From Trematomus loennbergii (Eukaryota; Chordata; Actinopteri; Perciformes; Nototheniidae), in contig JAAOOA010000033.1 in NCBI GenBank assembly GCA_012861695.1, positions 15,894,434 through 15,958,433 on the forward strand: 64,000 nt of DNA, written 5' to 3'. The notes under the pieces are model-generated. The model saw only the letters and a list, made by a program, of their open reading frames with translations. It was not told the DNA's origin and did not search any database. Positions 38,402-58,514 of the stretch are shown piece after piece. Numbering within the stretch: the first letter of the stretch is position 1; each line of letters starts with the position of its first letter. A program made the translations under genes and the position numbers.

Positions 38402-39369
38402 CAAAATGTGTGTTTCCCACCTGAAGTAAGCCGTTACATCATCTGTGTGGAGGACACTCAGGTATACCTGCACAGAAGCAGTGTATCCTTGTTCATTTCC
38501 CAAACTCTTTCATACAATCTACTCGCACACAGAAACGATCCCACTCGGATGAACATCAGTGTTTTTCTTGCTTTAAGCACTGCAAAAATAAAAAGTTCAA
38601 GTTTTCAGCAGGAAAGTTTTAAGACATTGTGTCCCCCTATTATACAATAAATACTTATAGGAATAGGTCACTGTCCTATATTTTGGAATGAAAATAAAAC
38701 AGCTTTCAGCATGTTCTGTGGAAATAAAATCATACTTTACATGCTTATGGGTAAAGTATAAAGCCAGAAGTCAAATCTCTGACAAAATGCCAAATCAATT
38801 ATCACGCAATCTGCTGCCTTATCTAAATACTACTACATAATAAATACATAGTTTGCATAGTGTGAACAATGCAGTGGAAACAAAATGGCACTTAAAAATA
38901 AATATCACAAGTAAAAGGAAGTTAGTAGAGTTAAAAGTGGAGTGACTGGTCTGAAACAAAAAGAATGGTAAAAGAAGAAAAACCGACACCGACTGACCCA
39001 ATCTAGAAACTGGATCTATGCTAGCTTCAGCTAGGTTACACACTCGCATACAAATACACAATAAACTGCTTTTGTGAGCATCAACATGGAAAGAAATCTG
39101 ATCCAATATGAGTGTTTGAGCTTTGATGTTCTCATTTCAAAATCATTTGGTTCATTGTAACAGTGCTTTTGGTCAATCACTAAAGTCTTTGGATAACACC
39201 GGGAGCCATTCAAAAACTGAAGCCAGTGTTCATCCACTACATTTTCCTCTTGGGAATCTGCAGAGAAGCTTTGAACAGCAAGAAGCTCTACTCTAGCAGA
39301 TATTACACCTCAGGGTTTAATAGATGGTCTGCTCCCTAAATCAGAGTTAATCCCCCTACCACCAAAGAA

Positions 39370-39819
39370 TAGGGCTGTACCGAATGTTGTTGAACTTAAA
39401 ATAAAAGTAATTTGATAGGAAGCTATTTTTTCGACAGACGAGTGTCAAGCGAATGCAATTACATAATATGACCCTTTAAAGTAATCCAGTATAATAGTGT
39501 TTGGGCAGAAATCAATGTGTTATTGTGGTTATATAAATGCAATGTATGACTCTGTTAGACAACATGTTTTATAGATATTGCAATACATTTTGACTTGTGT
39601 AGTTATTTGGAATGTTTAGATCAGTCAAAATACATCGGACGCAGCCACAACTGGCATCTACCAATGGTACAATACTAATAACATGAATTTAGTCTAATCT
39701 TTATGTGTTTTTAAACAGGATGAATGGAATAAAAAATACAAAAGAAATGCAGCACTGAATGTTGCTTTTTCATTTGAATGGCTACGTTTCGATGCTTCGT
39801 ACTATTCGGTACAGCCCTA
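39370..39819. mobile_element. hAT-type MITE in the rps6kb1 3' UTR region
   Basis: The ends are 16-bp inverted repeats: left TAGGGCTGTACCGAAT, right ATTCGGTACAGCCCTA. The TAGGG start and 450-bp size fit non-autonomous hAT elements. The 8-bp flanks (CCAAAGAA and ACAGAAAG) are at best a diverged duplication. There is no transposase. It lies in what would be the transcribed 3' UTR of rps6kb1 if the distal poly(A) site is used, so the inverted ends could form a short RNA duplex. Confidence 0.7.
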
Positions 39820-40695
39820 ACAGAAAGCAAACATTTAACACCCGGAGCACATGAACATGAAGACTGCCTGAATCGATAAAACTCGGTGATATCAGTTTGC
39901 CTTCGCCTATTTCTGGGTCCAACTGACGGAATAGATAAATGAAAACATAATGCTGCAGGCGTCATTCGAGCTAAGGGCAGGACATTAATGCAAAAAGGCA
40001 TTTAGAGTTTGTTAACATTCAAAACAACAGAAACTGAACAGTGCTTCTGGTCAGGCCTCAGCGGAAAGCTTTCCAGTCAGAGGACTAAAGCAGCGCCAGC
40101 ATTTGGTATTGATTGGGGTGGAAGTGATGTTTCCAGCTGACATTTCACTCGACTTTTTATAGTTGCTTTTCTGTTATACGTGCTCCGCCTACTCCTGACC
40201 ACATGCTCCAGAGCAAAAGGCATTTTGATTGTTTTCCTCAAACAAAAAGGAATAGTGTGTTCAGTGAGGAATCGGTATCTGAAGATTACTCTACCTACAG
40301 ATAGTGTAACCTGCAAGTGATGACTGCTAAAAAAAAAAAAAGCCTGGCCTATTAAGGGAGAAAAAAAGCCCCTTCTTACTAAATTCTCTGGAGACAATGA
40401 GTCGTTAACACTAAAAGTAACTTTGTCCAGACTTAAGGATAAAAGAGCACCAGTAAATCATATGATAACGCCCCCTCAGGCATTACCCAGCCAACTCTCA
40501 CACAACTTCCCCGACTGACCACTCATCTTCAACTGTAGATGATCTGCGTCAGGCGGAGGCAGGAGGACAGGAAGGCGCTAGTGGAAGAGCTGGTGATCAG
40601 CACAGACAGTGTCAGTCAATTAAAAAAAGAAATTCTACAAGTCTCTTTGAACAAATCAACAAAAGGGAAGAGGAAGTCCGTAGGACAGCCGTGCG

Positions 40696-47936
<7,241 letters not shown>

Positions 47937-48130
47937 GGCCGCGGTACTTCCTTTGACGTTTAATCCAAAAACACAGTCCCGGTCCCCCGCCTCATGGGAG
48001 AGCCATCACAGTTACAACCGGCTAGAGCAGAAAGCATGGGCTAACATCCAGCTAACCAAAACAAGACTAGGACCCAGCGGCAGATAAAGCCTCTAGTGTC
48101 GGCCACCGGGACTTACGGCTCAGGGTGGCT
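47937..48130 (-). promoter_or_regulatory. rps6kb1: rps6kb1 5' leader and presumed promoter
   Basis: GC-richer, CpG-containing sequence upstream of the ATG in an otherwise AT-rich region, with a GCGGCCATGG start context. No TATA box is evident. The exact transcription start is not defined, and the GC-rich patch continues into intron 1 (about 47.7-47.86 kb). Confidence 0.45.
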
Positions 48131-48244
48131 TGGAGACCTAAAACATGAGTGGAGAATTGACAACTTGCAATTTCTAAAGAAGGGACATTTGATCTTAAAA
48201 TGATTCAAAAGCATATAAGCATATGTCTAATATTTGTAATATGT

Positions 48245-48312
48245 AATGTAAATCAATTTGAGCACTTGGAAAAGCGCTCTAATAAAAATGTAATTAATTA
48301 GTATTATTATTA
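48245..48312 (+). repeat. LINE/SINE-like 3' tail
   Basis: GAGCACTTGGAAAAGCGCTC then TAATAAAAATGTAATTAATT and an ATT run. The GCGCT ... AATAAAAATGTA pattern is typical of fish retroelement tails. Confidence 0.5.
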
Positions 48313-49431
48313 TGTAAATCAGCTGCCCTTTAATAAAAAAACTAAAACGACCTTTCCTCACTCAGAAAATAAACTCTGTTGTTTTCAGAGCAAGTCAAAC
48401 TTGTACCAGATGAGTTTCATGTCATAAACTACATTTTGTACACACAAACATGGAGCTCCATATGTGGTTCCTAAATCCTTTAATAGAGGAATCATTTAAA
48501 GTTATTAATAAACTACTCATAATCTGATTTCAGTTGTCGAAACGTGCTACTGTTGTTATTAAATCCCCAATTGATTTTTTGACATTGGCAATTACATTTT
48601 TAACAGAATAAATGATAAATGATTGTTAGTCGCAGGTTTTAATTCACCTGGACTAAAATGGTGTGTCAACAACCAGTTTCTCCAGTTCAGTGTTGGAATG
48701 AGGAATTGCACAGCTAATCTGAAATCTGGTGTCACAATGATCAACTGTGGATAACAAGACTTTATAAATAAAGCACAGATTATGCAACATGTTACTAAAT
48801 GACTGTCAGAAATGTAGGTACACACACTGGCAAATTGTGTATACAACATTTATTTATTCTGTAGTGTGTTCATTTGGTTAAATCCTTATTGTTGTGTCTA
48901 TATTTCTGACACAGAGCGGTGATCACTGACATACAAAGCAGGAAAACCAGCAAATATTTTAATTATGGTATTTTTTACAATGAAAAATGTTGAGAAGATT
49001 ATACAAAACTCTTCATATCTCATTGGTTTGAACAGATGTTTTAGAACTTATCTAAGATGCAGCTGAATGTATTGGCTGCTGAGAGGATGCACAACAGGCC
49101 TTCTTCACAAAGGTCATCTTGACATGTCACAGTAGGAAAAGTACACATATAAATAACAACATGAACGATTGATGCAATGTTTTCCCTGTCTGTGTCATGA
49201 TCTTGCTATTACACATGCTGGCTCACTCACATGCGAGCTTCTTGGGACACATGAATATAACCATCATTTATGTTTGTACCTGTGCTTTCCCAACTGTGAC
49301 AGGTCAAAACGGCTGTAATAAAAATGAAATGATATTTGGCTTTACACTGTCAGAGGTTAAGTGTCACGGTGTTGTGTGTCCCGGCCAATCTGTAGTTCAC
49401 TGCAGGGTCTGTCTACGACAGCCTTTACTCA

Positions 49432-49445
49432 CCAGTAGGGGGCAG
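49432..49445 (+). promoter_or_regulatory. CTCF-type motif
   Basis: CCAGTAGGGGGCAG, a full match to the CTCF core consensus, in the spacer between rps6kb1 and mir-21/vmp1. It is a candidate boundary between the two regulatory neighbourhoods. Confidence 0.55.
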
Positions 49446-50999
49446 CGAGGAAAAGGAAATCCCCTCCAGGGAGTGGAACTTTTTTTTTTGTACTATATCT
49501 GCTGATAGCTTCACTTTTTTCATCTTGATGCAGAATGGGTATTTCCAATCCTCATGTGCTCCCTCATCAATTTCTCTTTTTGTTCCTTTGAGAGAAATAT
49601 CAAAGTGCGATAAGGTTGAATCATTCTTTTATTTTATAACCTTTAAATATTTGTTCTCAACGTCCAAACATGAATTATGTTATTTTTTATTAGCCAATAT
49701 GTTTTTTGGGGCAAAACGAGGTACACATCAGAAATAGATTGTTTAAGCCTAGTAATGCAATTTGCTTTCATATTGTATAACCATTTTTCTTTTAATGTGT
49801 TGGCATTTAGATGCTTATATACTTTTAAAAATATTCAATTGCCATTTTTAACAGAGGGAACAGAGCACTTTAAAAAACATTTTATTATAAAAAAGTATGC
49901 TTATTCAGGTTAATTCACCCCAGCTGACTCCCAACAACAAATGTAATATCAGTCACAATTTGATCCCTTTTCATCTACTTAAAAACATTCATATATATTT
50001 TTGTTGTTGATGTTGTAGGAAACATACAAAAATTAACTAGTTAAAAACATCCGTTCCTTTGAATACAAAACCATAAAGTTAAACTGCTGAACCCAACATG
50101 TTTCCTCCTTAACTGTAGTCCTTTCCCTTAGTATGAAGGTATTTTTTGTAAACTTTAAATGTGCAAACTTCTCCGACATGTATTCAACATAATGAGTCTG
50201 AAGGTTTCAGTTTTCCACATCACACACTAAATTGCACATCCACGATTGGCTTACAACTTGTGATGTCACAAAACCCTTCTCCATGTTTAAAGTGAGCAAC
50301 ATGAAACATTCCCCTTTCTAGATGAAGTATACTTTTATCTAATCTAGAAAGGGGGAAGTTTCTCTGGGAAAGTTTCTGGAAGAATATTTCAAAAGCTGTG
50401 TCACACTCTGCACATACACTCCTGTGCACAAGTCAAGTTAAAATATCAAAGTGAGGTATAAACATATTTTTGAGTGAAGGGATAGACTTTAAAGTTAATT
50501 CAGTACAGAAAAGACACAGTAGATGACTTGGTGTTGCAGGGCAGCAATACGTATTTATATTTTAAATATCACAGAATTAGTTGGATTTTTACAATGATGT
50601 GAGGGAAACTGTTCCTCTCTTTAGGTCAGTTGTTTCAAGGGTATGATTACTCATAATGATAATGGGGTAAACATTAAAACATTAGTGCGTTTTAAATCAG
50701 TTTAATCTTCAAGATCCCACCTCCTGCTTCCCTTTTATAGAGCTGTTGTAAAAGCAGTCAGCAGGGTGTCCGAGCCGCAGCATCACTTGATTAGAATGTT
50801 CTTAAAAAACTCTTTAACCCTATTGGATCTCCACCGTAATTCAGTAAAAGTGATAATAAAAAAATAATAAACACAATTAGTAGCACTTCCAAGGTTTAGC
50901 CTATTTGAAGCTAATGCACTGGCACTTACGATGAAGTGAATGTACCTGCATGTTTCTTGCTGTTCTGAGTTTGTATCTATGGTTAATTGCTCTTACCTG

Positions 51000-51060
51000 T
51001 ATTGTAAGTATCTTTGGATAAAAGCGTCAACTACATAAAATGTAATGTTATGTAATGTAA
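51000..51060 (+). repeat. SINE/LINE-like 3' tail
   Basis: TTGGATAAAAGCGTCAACTA followed by a TGTAATGT-type repeat, the familiar end of a very abundant teleost short retroelement. Confidence 0.6.
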
Positions 51061-51989
51061 TATTGTGGAGGTCTGCCTGAAACCTCCCTCCCTGCAGGGC
51101 AGCGTTACTTTGAACGCTGCCTCAATTCCATCTGATAGTTTGTTTTCCTTTATTGCCCTGTGATCAAAACCAGCTGCAGCGGGTAAGAAAATAGGTTTTC
51201 TGTGTGTGTTCTCTGTTTTGTTTAGCTCTGTTTATGTTGACAAAAGAACAGACTCACTGTTAGAGAGCTCTGTTGTGGGTCTGTGTGATGACTATTGTGA
51301 TCATTCAACATCACTTTGCATTTCAACTCGCTGCGCTGTGCTCTTATGTTTGGACTTTGTCAATATGGAAGGTCATTCATTTAAATAATGGGTGAAAGCT
51401 ATCATCTTTATTTTTTCTTTGTGTTTTTTTTAAATGCATGCGCCTGGTGTTGACCACAGGACACAAACATACATAATGCCGATGTTCTTTGTGGGGACAA
51501 AAAGTACAGAACAGTGTCATATCTGTTTGTATGATGCCCTGTAAATGCTACAAAACTTTTGAAATGGCAGGTGTTCTTTTTTAAACTGTACAGCAGTCTG
51601 TCATTGACACAAATTATCGCAATAGATGATGAAGCAAAGTACGTTTTAAAAGCCATATATTTTAGCATAAGTTAGTCCCTGTCACCCCTGAATAATATAT
51701 ATACTTGTGGAAAGCTCAGCCATCGCATAAACATTATGTCAGCTGTACTGGATTATGGCGATTTTAACTTCAATGTCTAAACCAACAAACTACCGAACAA
51801 TGGGATAACTGGAACTGAAGTTCTGTTGCATAACCATACATATCAATGTATATCTTTTTGAGTTAAAATCAAAGTTACTGGTGTTTGGAATTACGGAATG
51901 AGCTTACAAAGTTATTTTAAAGATGGTGTCTAGGTTTGCAGGGATTTCTGAGTGCTTCTAATTTATTTGTTGTTTTGTCTGTCTGTTTT

Positions 51990-52075
51990 TACTCCTGTTT
52001 TCTTTGTAAAGCGACCTTGGGTCCCATGAAATGCGCTTTACAAATCCAAGCTATTATTATTATTATTATTATTAA
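51990..52075 (+). repeat. Retroelement 3' tail with (ATT)n
   Basis: GTAAAGCGACCTTGGGTCCC then ATGCGCTTTACAAATCCAAG, ending in an ATT microsatellite at about 52051-52075. Typical fish retroelement tail. Confidence 0.6.
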
Positions 52076-53499
52076 ATGTCTGCTGATAATAGGTCCGACA
52101 GACAAAAGGAAAGGCTCAAACTAAAATGTGAGTCATGATTAAAATTAATTGGAAAAAAACTAAAATATTAATGATGAGCCAGAAACATTTGCTCACTATG
52201 CATTTATTTATTTATTTATTTTTCCAAAATGTTCTGGCAGCAATGGGCTTCCGTACCATTGACTCTTGCATAATAGTCGTAAAGGGTGGATTTCCTTCAA
52301 AAAACGTAATTTCCCTCAAGATACTCGAATTTGATTGGATTAGGAAAGAGTCAACTGATGTATCTATTTAATTGAGCTTCCGGAAAGATAACAAAAAGAA
52401 TAATGGGACATATATGTCTGCAGAGTCCATTTTAGGTATTGAAAGGATGAATGTCTGTGGGTGTAAATGATAGACACAGATATAATCACAGATGCTGCTC
52501 ATCTGTTGAATGCAATTAAAGATGTGACATATAAAGTGTAGCGTATGAGTATTTCTGGTAAAAGTCCTTATGTGGAAGACGAGTGCTGAAGAGCCTGGAG
52601 CACAGTGTGTTTGTTGTGCAGGGTGGCAGGGATGCGTCTGGTTGTGTTTGCTCTCTGTGGTTGTTTGCAGCACGTTAATGGGCACGCTCATACAACCGCG
52701 CTGCGTGTGGTAAACAGACCTCATGCAGAGTATGTGGACCGGACTAAAATTAGCTCTGATTTCGATGCCATAAAGGCTGAGAGCTTAAATTGGTAATAGT
52801 AATGTTATATGTTTTTGAAGCGGGTATATAGACACAGAGGATACTGCGGTGTGTGTATTTTGGTTAACATCTGAGCAAAATGGTAAATCCTTTCTTTGCT
52901 ATAAATGTCAAACATCCTAACAACATAATGTTCCATTAACATGTGCTTTAAAATGCTAACATCCTGCCCATTATGGGGCACCCCCCCCTTGACTTTTTCT
53001 TTTGTGTAGCTATGAGATTGAGAGTTTTGTTTTGAGTGAAAATTCTCAAACTGTGTGCTATACAGAAGAAGAATCAAGCTGTTTAAGAAACGGTGTTTGC
53101 TGTATAATTTAGAATTAAAAAGTTATTTTACTTGTTGATAAAGCTTTAAAGGACCTCCCTACATCAGAGATCTTGATTATTTTGTTTTACAGCTAGAACA
53201 CTAAGCTCTCCCACTGCTTTTGTTTTAACTCTTGCTCATGTGACCCATGAAAGTAGCTAGGAGTTCTGTTTTACGCCTCTAAACTGGAGCTCACTCTGCT
53301 GCCTCTGGTTATCAGAATGGCAAACTCTCTGTATTTAAAAAAAGGAAATCGAAGAACAATCTTTTTAATCTGGCTTTTAATTATACTATGAATAAATCGT
53401 ATAGACTTAATTTTAAATGTTATTTCTTACTGATGGATTTTTCTATACTTATTTATTTACAACACTTTATTGTCTTATTTTGAAGGAGTAGTATGTTAT

Positions 53500-53610
53500 A
53501 TACCTTTTTTTTTTGCAAGTAAATGGTCTGCAAAGGCTAAAATCCCAAAGTTCCCTCCGGAGGAAGTTTCTCTCACACACAGTCCATCCCCCACCTGCAT
53601 TTGCATTTAT
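53500..53610 (+). repeat. Interspersed repeat, copy 3
   Basis: AATGGTCTGCAAAGGCTAAA, AAAGTTCCCTCCGGAGGAAG and TTTCTCTCACACACAGTCC match the copies at 38.0 kb (reverse) and 43.9 kb. The repeat may extend left to about 53140. Confidence 0.6.
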
Positions 53611-54279
53611 TCTGGCTGTTTGCAGTGCTCAATTTGCATGTGCAACAGAATAAGGCAGACCACACGTTCCCTGCATTGGAAGCTGCTTGGAAGGCAGAGT
53701 GAAGCATTCTTGAGTAATATTTCAGAGATGGCATCATGTCATGACACAGAGGCCTGCGTTGACATGTGTGCTGTGCTTAAGCTGCACTCAGCGCCTCAGG
53801 ATCAAATGTACTGCGGAGGAGTCCATACTGTCAGGTTGAAGCATTCCAAAGGTTTACTCAGTTCCATCCTCTCACATCAAAGGCATCTCTCTGACTGTGT
53901 GTGTTGGAGTGTAGGTACATTTCTAGAATTGTACGCCCACTCCACTCTCAGGCAGGCTGCTGCTGTGTGAGCTTTACAGCTTTACGACAGCAGTTTCCTC
54001 CCCTGCGTGTTTACGACACACCTGAATGACGCAGTTTCCTTTTCAAACCTTTTGAGATGCCAAGTGTAGGAAGAAGCATGACTAGCCATTATGCAGGTTT
54101 ATGATTCCTAAGTCTTGTTTTGACATGTAGTCGCATGAAGAGAAAAAGATTCAGAGCCCATTTCTGACTGAAGCACAGAACAAAATGATTTTAAATGGCA
54201 GAGCTCTTCCACTTTTAAATTATGATATACTGCAAAATATTCAATTCTTCAAAGTAGAGTGTAATATTCTTTTATTTTG

Positions 54280-54465
54280 GGAAATGTATTTACTTTATAT
54301 TTTTGTATATTTACATTTCTTTATTTTTTTTATAAGTTCTATATTTGCAACTTTTTTCCCAACTTAATTCCTCTTACTGTGTTTAGGTATGCACCATTTT
54401 ACACCAAAGCAAATTCCTTCAAACTGTAAATATACTCAGCAATAAACCTGATTCCGAGTTGTTTG
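54280..54465 (+). repeat. Retroelement tail ending AATAAACCTGATTC
   Basis: TTTAGGTATGCACCATTTTA, CACCAAAGCAAATTCCTTC, then CAGCAATAAACCTGATTCC. This is a very common teleost repeat tail. A second, shorter copy is at 57000-57115. Confidence 0.6.
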
Positions 54466-56999
54466 TGACAACTTTGGACAACATGTTCCCTGATCTTTTC
54501 CTTTGTAAGCATTTTTCATTCAAACAATCAATGCCAGACAAAACATAAATGCGTCGTTCGTAGAATTCTCCATTTCTAAAGTACAACTTCAAACCTGACT
54601 TGGATCGTAGTGTTGACTTTTTTGGGAAAAGAGTAGGCGGGAGATCTTCAGATGTGCATGTTTTGTCCCGGTGTTACCACCTGGCAGCAGGCCTTCGGTG
54701 GCCTCCATGTTGGCAGCAGCAGCAGATGATCCTCTGTTGAAATACCCACACATCTTTTATTGGGACACACTGCAGGGACATGTGTTCTGATGTGTCCAAT
54801 TCACTCCGAGAAGCAGTACATCTTTAGACAGCAGTGCTTTGAATGATACGGTTGTATAAATCACACAGGAACAGAGTCGAGCCAAGATCCTGTTGCTACG
54901 TTTAGTTAGACACTCTATCTTTCTTGTGATGTGCTTCACATGAGAGCAGTAATAAGTCTCCTCTCAGATGGAGTGATTTATGAAGAGTCTTAGGTGCTGA
55001 TAAGCTCGTTTGATCTTGGCATGCCTAAGCCACAATAAAGGAAACAAAGCCAGGGCTTTACAGTAACCACAGTTATGATGAGGGTGTGCGTATTAAAGCA
55101 TGTGTGTGTGAAGGATATCCACACACAGAAAGCTGACAAGGATTTTTGTTTGCCCCTCTTGGGCTCATGGTATGGCCAATCTAGCTTACAATATGTGTGA
55201 GGATAAAGCGGGTTTTTTGGTAATGGTTAATACATGAAATAAAAGTAAAAATAAGGAGCAAAGGTATGTGACTGAAGTATAATAAAAGTGCAATACACAC
55301 TTTCGTACAGTGACTGCTGACTGACTTACCTCACCTACTCTGTGTTAACAAACTTTATAATCTGCCTTATTCTTATTTATGCCATGGATGTGTACTTATT
55401 TGATTTAGTTAACATGTGCTTGCCTCCTTATTTAATATGTTAGCATATTTATTGTATTTGCCATTTTATCTGCACTGTGCCTATGATTTAACAATGTAAT
55501 ATTCCCATCTACATGTTAGACGTATAAAAGGATTTCTGATACTAAATGTAAACTATTAAATTGGCTATATGAAATGAAAACATGGTCCTATTTTTTTGTG
55601 AATAAAATACCAAAGAAAAATAGTGAGTTTCTTTTTATATTATACAGAACTACTGTATAGTGAAAAGTTATCATAATGATTTCGAATTTTGGAGTAAAAA
55701 ATAAATCCTATTAAAACAAACATTTGATTTAACAGAGCAGAATCCTTATAGGTGTAGGTGTGCAGGGTGTTTTTGTCGGAGTCCAGTTTGTTAATCTCAT
55801 TAAATGAGGCGTAGAAACCACGGTATTAAAATAGTATCAATGCGATTTATTTTACATCACATTTTCGGAAAAAAGTGAGTTGTTATGTGCTTCTTATTAT
55901 CAACTAATACAACGTAATTGTGTATCTTGATACCTTAAAATATATGATTTCATCACAATGAACCACTAAACTATTGAATTATTGTCCAGCTCTTTGCCCC
56001 TCGTGGTATTATTCTGTTATACTCTGATACTGTATCATCTCTCATTCTCAATACGTTGTGGTATAACAAATACATAGAAGAGGGTTATTCTGGGTGATGT
56101 ATCCATAAAGTCTCTTTCCTTTGGTAAGCATATTTCTCTGTACCATTCCCATATGTCTCCCTGAAGTCTATACTCACAAAAACAATGGACATTAATGTGA
56201 TTTTGAATAAAAAAAGAGAGGATAATAATCCACTTGGTCAGCATAATTTAATGAGACAGAGTGTGAAAGGAACTAAGTGGATAACCAAACGCAGAGTCAG
56301 TGATATTTCAGCTTCCCTGGGTGGTAAGCCTGCTGACAGGGAGGGGTGACAGTGAGGGGGTGGTGTGTGTGTGGGGGGGGGGTGTGAGAGGGTCAGTAAT
56401 TAAACCAGCGCCACCAGATTTAACTACAGTATATGTAAAGCATATGGAGAGATCAGAGAGAAAGAGAGGAAGGACACAAAGCAGCGTCATTATTTTAATA
56501 TCAGTCCCCCAGCCTGTTTGGACAGGCAGGATTTGCAAGATGGGTTTTTCAGCCAGAGCCCGGGGGCAGGGTGGGGTGGGGTGCGGTGGAAATAGTCGAC
56601 TTCGTGGTACTCAGGGTGTGGCTGCTCTGGGAACAGTTCTCCTTTCAACAGGGGGAATCTCAGCACAGGTCACATCCGACCTCAGGACACCAGATGAAAC
56701 TGCATGTCAGCTTCCTGTTGTCTCTTTCATTTACCTCATGATCAGCGACCTGAACTAAGGTCACAGATACCTGAGCCATACCATCATAAGAACAACGTAA
56801 ACCAATGTATATATTGTTTAATGATTTCTATAAATGATTATAAATGACACTTATAAAACACATTTTTTAAATATTATTTATTTGAAATGATTCATTATAT
56901 ATACTTTATGAATATTAAGTATATTTTTCACTTATTATGCAATAATTTTTTTTCATAGATATTTGTCGTATAGTTGTATTACATTTTTGTATATTTGTA

Positions 57000-57115
57000 T
57001 TTCTTGTAAACATTTTTTTTTTTTATTGATTTCATATTTGCTGCTTTATACATCTTACTGTGTTTATGTATGCACCATTATACCCCAAAGCTAGTTCCTT
57101 TTATGTGAAAACTTA
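57000..57115 (+). repeat. Second copy of the ACCCCAAAG-type tail
   Basis: CTTACTGTGTTTATGTATGC and ACCATTATACCCCAAAGC parallel the copy at about 54370-54420. The final AATAAACCTGATTC part is missing. Confidence 0.6.
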
Positions 57116-57549
57116 TTTGTCATAAAAACTGTTTCTGTTTATCATTTTTTTGAAAATCTTCCAATGGAAGAAACATTTTGCACGAAACACACCAATAAGA
57201 AAATGTCCATGTTATAATTACTTACTAATACAAATTCTAGCTTATGGTCAAAGTGTTGACTTTAATTTGTCACATGAGCATAGCTATATCCACAACTCAC
57301 AGCAAATGCTTAACTTGGAATCTGAAATGGAGATGATGTCAGTGTGGAGAGAGCAAATTAGTAACGTGATAAGCGTTGGAAGTGAAACATTAGACGTGGA
57401 ATCGGAGTTGTGATGGACCCAGAATCCTGACTGACCCTGCTTCTCGGCTGACATGTGAGATTCTTCAGAGGCCTGAGGGTCAACACCGGCCCAGCGTGGT
57501 CAAGACTGATCACATAATGAACACAACACCAATCCTCTTTTCATCAGAC

Positions 57550-57555
57550 TTTATT
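57550..57555 (-). terminator. Poly(A) signal downstream of mir-21
   Basis: AATAAA on the minus strand about 890 bp downstream of the mir-21 hairpin. Candidate end of pri-mir-21 and/or of a long vmp1 3' UTR. Confidence 0.5.
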
Positions 57556-58131
57556 TATATTGAAAGCACATGAGAGAAACATTACATACAAACCTTTTAA
57601 ATAACTCAGTTACAACAGATTGATTAATAAACAGAATATCTAGTCAAATGCACAAACACATTCAGAAAGGCAAGCCAAAAAGGGGGGCTCCCTTATGGAA
57701 CAGGACATTCTGAAACTGCCAAGAAAAAACACTCTACGAGCCAGCAAGCCGTTCCAGCCTTATCAAATGATTTCGTTTTTATGACCAGGAAAAAGTGATT
57801 TTGCTTTGTTCTAGAAAAAATAAAAAAATAAAACTGAGGCTTTGCGGCAAAAGTATCCGCTGGTCAAGCAAAGATTTTCAGCTTCGTGTAATTACCAATT
57901 TGTGGCCCTTAGAAAGAGGCTCAAAGGAGTTGTTCCAATAAAACAGCAGCCTCCTACAAAAAAAAAGTGTGTGTGTTGAGCAACAGAAGAAAGTTCTCAG
58001 TTAGAGAGAAGAGGGAAGTGTAAAAGGGAAGGGGAGAGCACTGCGTGTACCATACCTAGAGCTGGGTGTCACAATGTGATGTGTTGCAATAAGGTGTGTA
58101 CTGTCTGGATTCTCTGGAAATTCAGAGAACA

Positions 58132-58132
<1 letters not shown>

Positions 58133-58184
<52 letters not shown>
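58133..58184. repeat. (CA)n microsatellite
   Basis: Perfect CA run of about 52 bases, roughly 260 bp downstream of mir-21 on the transcribed strand (read as TG). Confidence 0.95.
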
Positions 58185-58186
<2 letters not shown>

Positions 58187-58441
58187 ATATGTACACCATT
58201 GACATCACTACATCTGCATTTGCAAACATGCCAAAACACAGTTCCCCACATAAAAACCCTCACGGACGTCAGCATGGAGGAAATAAACACTAGACCCATG
58301 TTTTCTGACAAGCGGTTGGGATCAAAAAAGGGAAGCGACATTGCAGCGCACACCTCTAAATGGGAACCGATGCTAACTGATAAATGACAAGAACAGAAGG
58401 AGGACAAAAACAGGATGCTGGTCAGATGAAAGAGCCCGAAA

Positions 58442-58514
58442 TGTCAGACAGCCTACAGACTGTTGTCGCCTTGCAACGTTAACAGCCAACACCAGTCTGA
58501 TAAGCTATCTGACA
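58442..58514 (-). ncRNA. mir21: mir-21 microRNA precursor
   Basis: On the minus strand the 73-nt segment opens TGTCAGATAGCTTATCAGAC and closes GTAGGCTGTCTGACA, and it folds into one near-perfect hairpin. The 5' arm (58507-58485) is mature miR-21-5p, TAGCTTATCAGACTGGTGTT then GGC, the fish form with GGTGTTGGC where mammals have GATGTTGA. The 3' arm (58468-58447) is CGACAACAGTCTGTAGGCTG then TC, the miR-21-3p strand. It sits 1.5 kb downstream of the vmp1 stop codon on the same strand, the location conserved throughout vertebrates. miR-21 is a stress- and injury-induced repressor of targets such as PDCD4 and PTEN in mammals and controls heart-valve development in zebrafish. Confidence 0.98.

Larger units (their letters stand above)
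48131..57535. other. Intergenic sequence between rps6kb1 and vmp1/mir-21
   Basis: No exon could be supported on either strand, including on the plus strand where a tubd1 orthologue would be expected from human gene order. Contents are LINE/SINE-like tails (48245-48312, 51000-51060, 51990-52075, 54280-54465, 57000-57115), a third copy of the shared interspersed repeat (about 53.5 kb) and a CTCF-type motif (49432-49445). The open frame at 53470-53970 overlaps that repeat and is not a gene. Confidence 0.55.

Noticed and set aside
53470..53970. 166-codon plus-strand open frame
   Set aside because: Its first part lies in the interspersed repeat shared with 38.0 and 43.9 kb. The composition is unprotein-like, and there is no domain or splice context.
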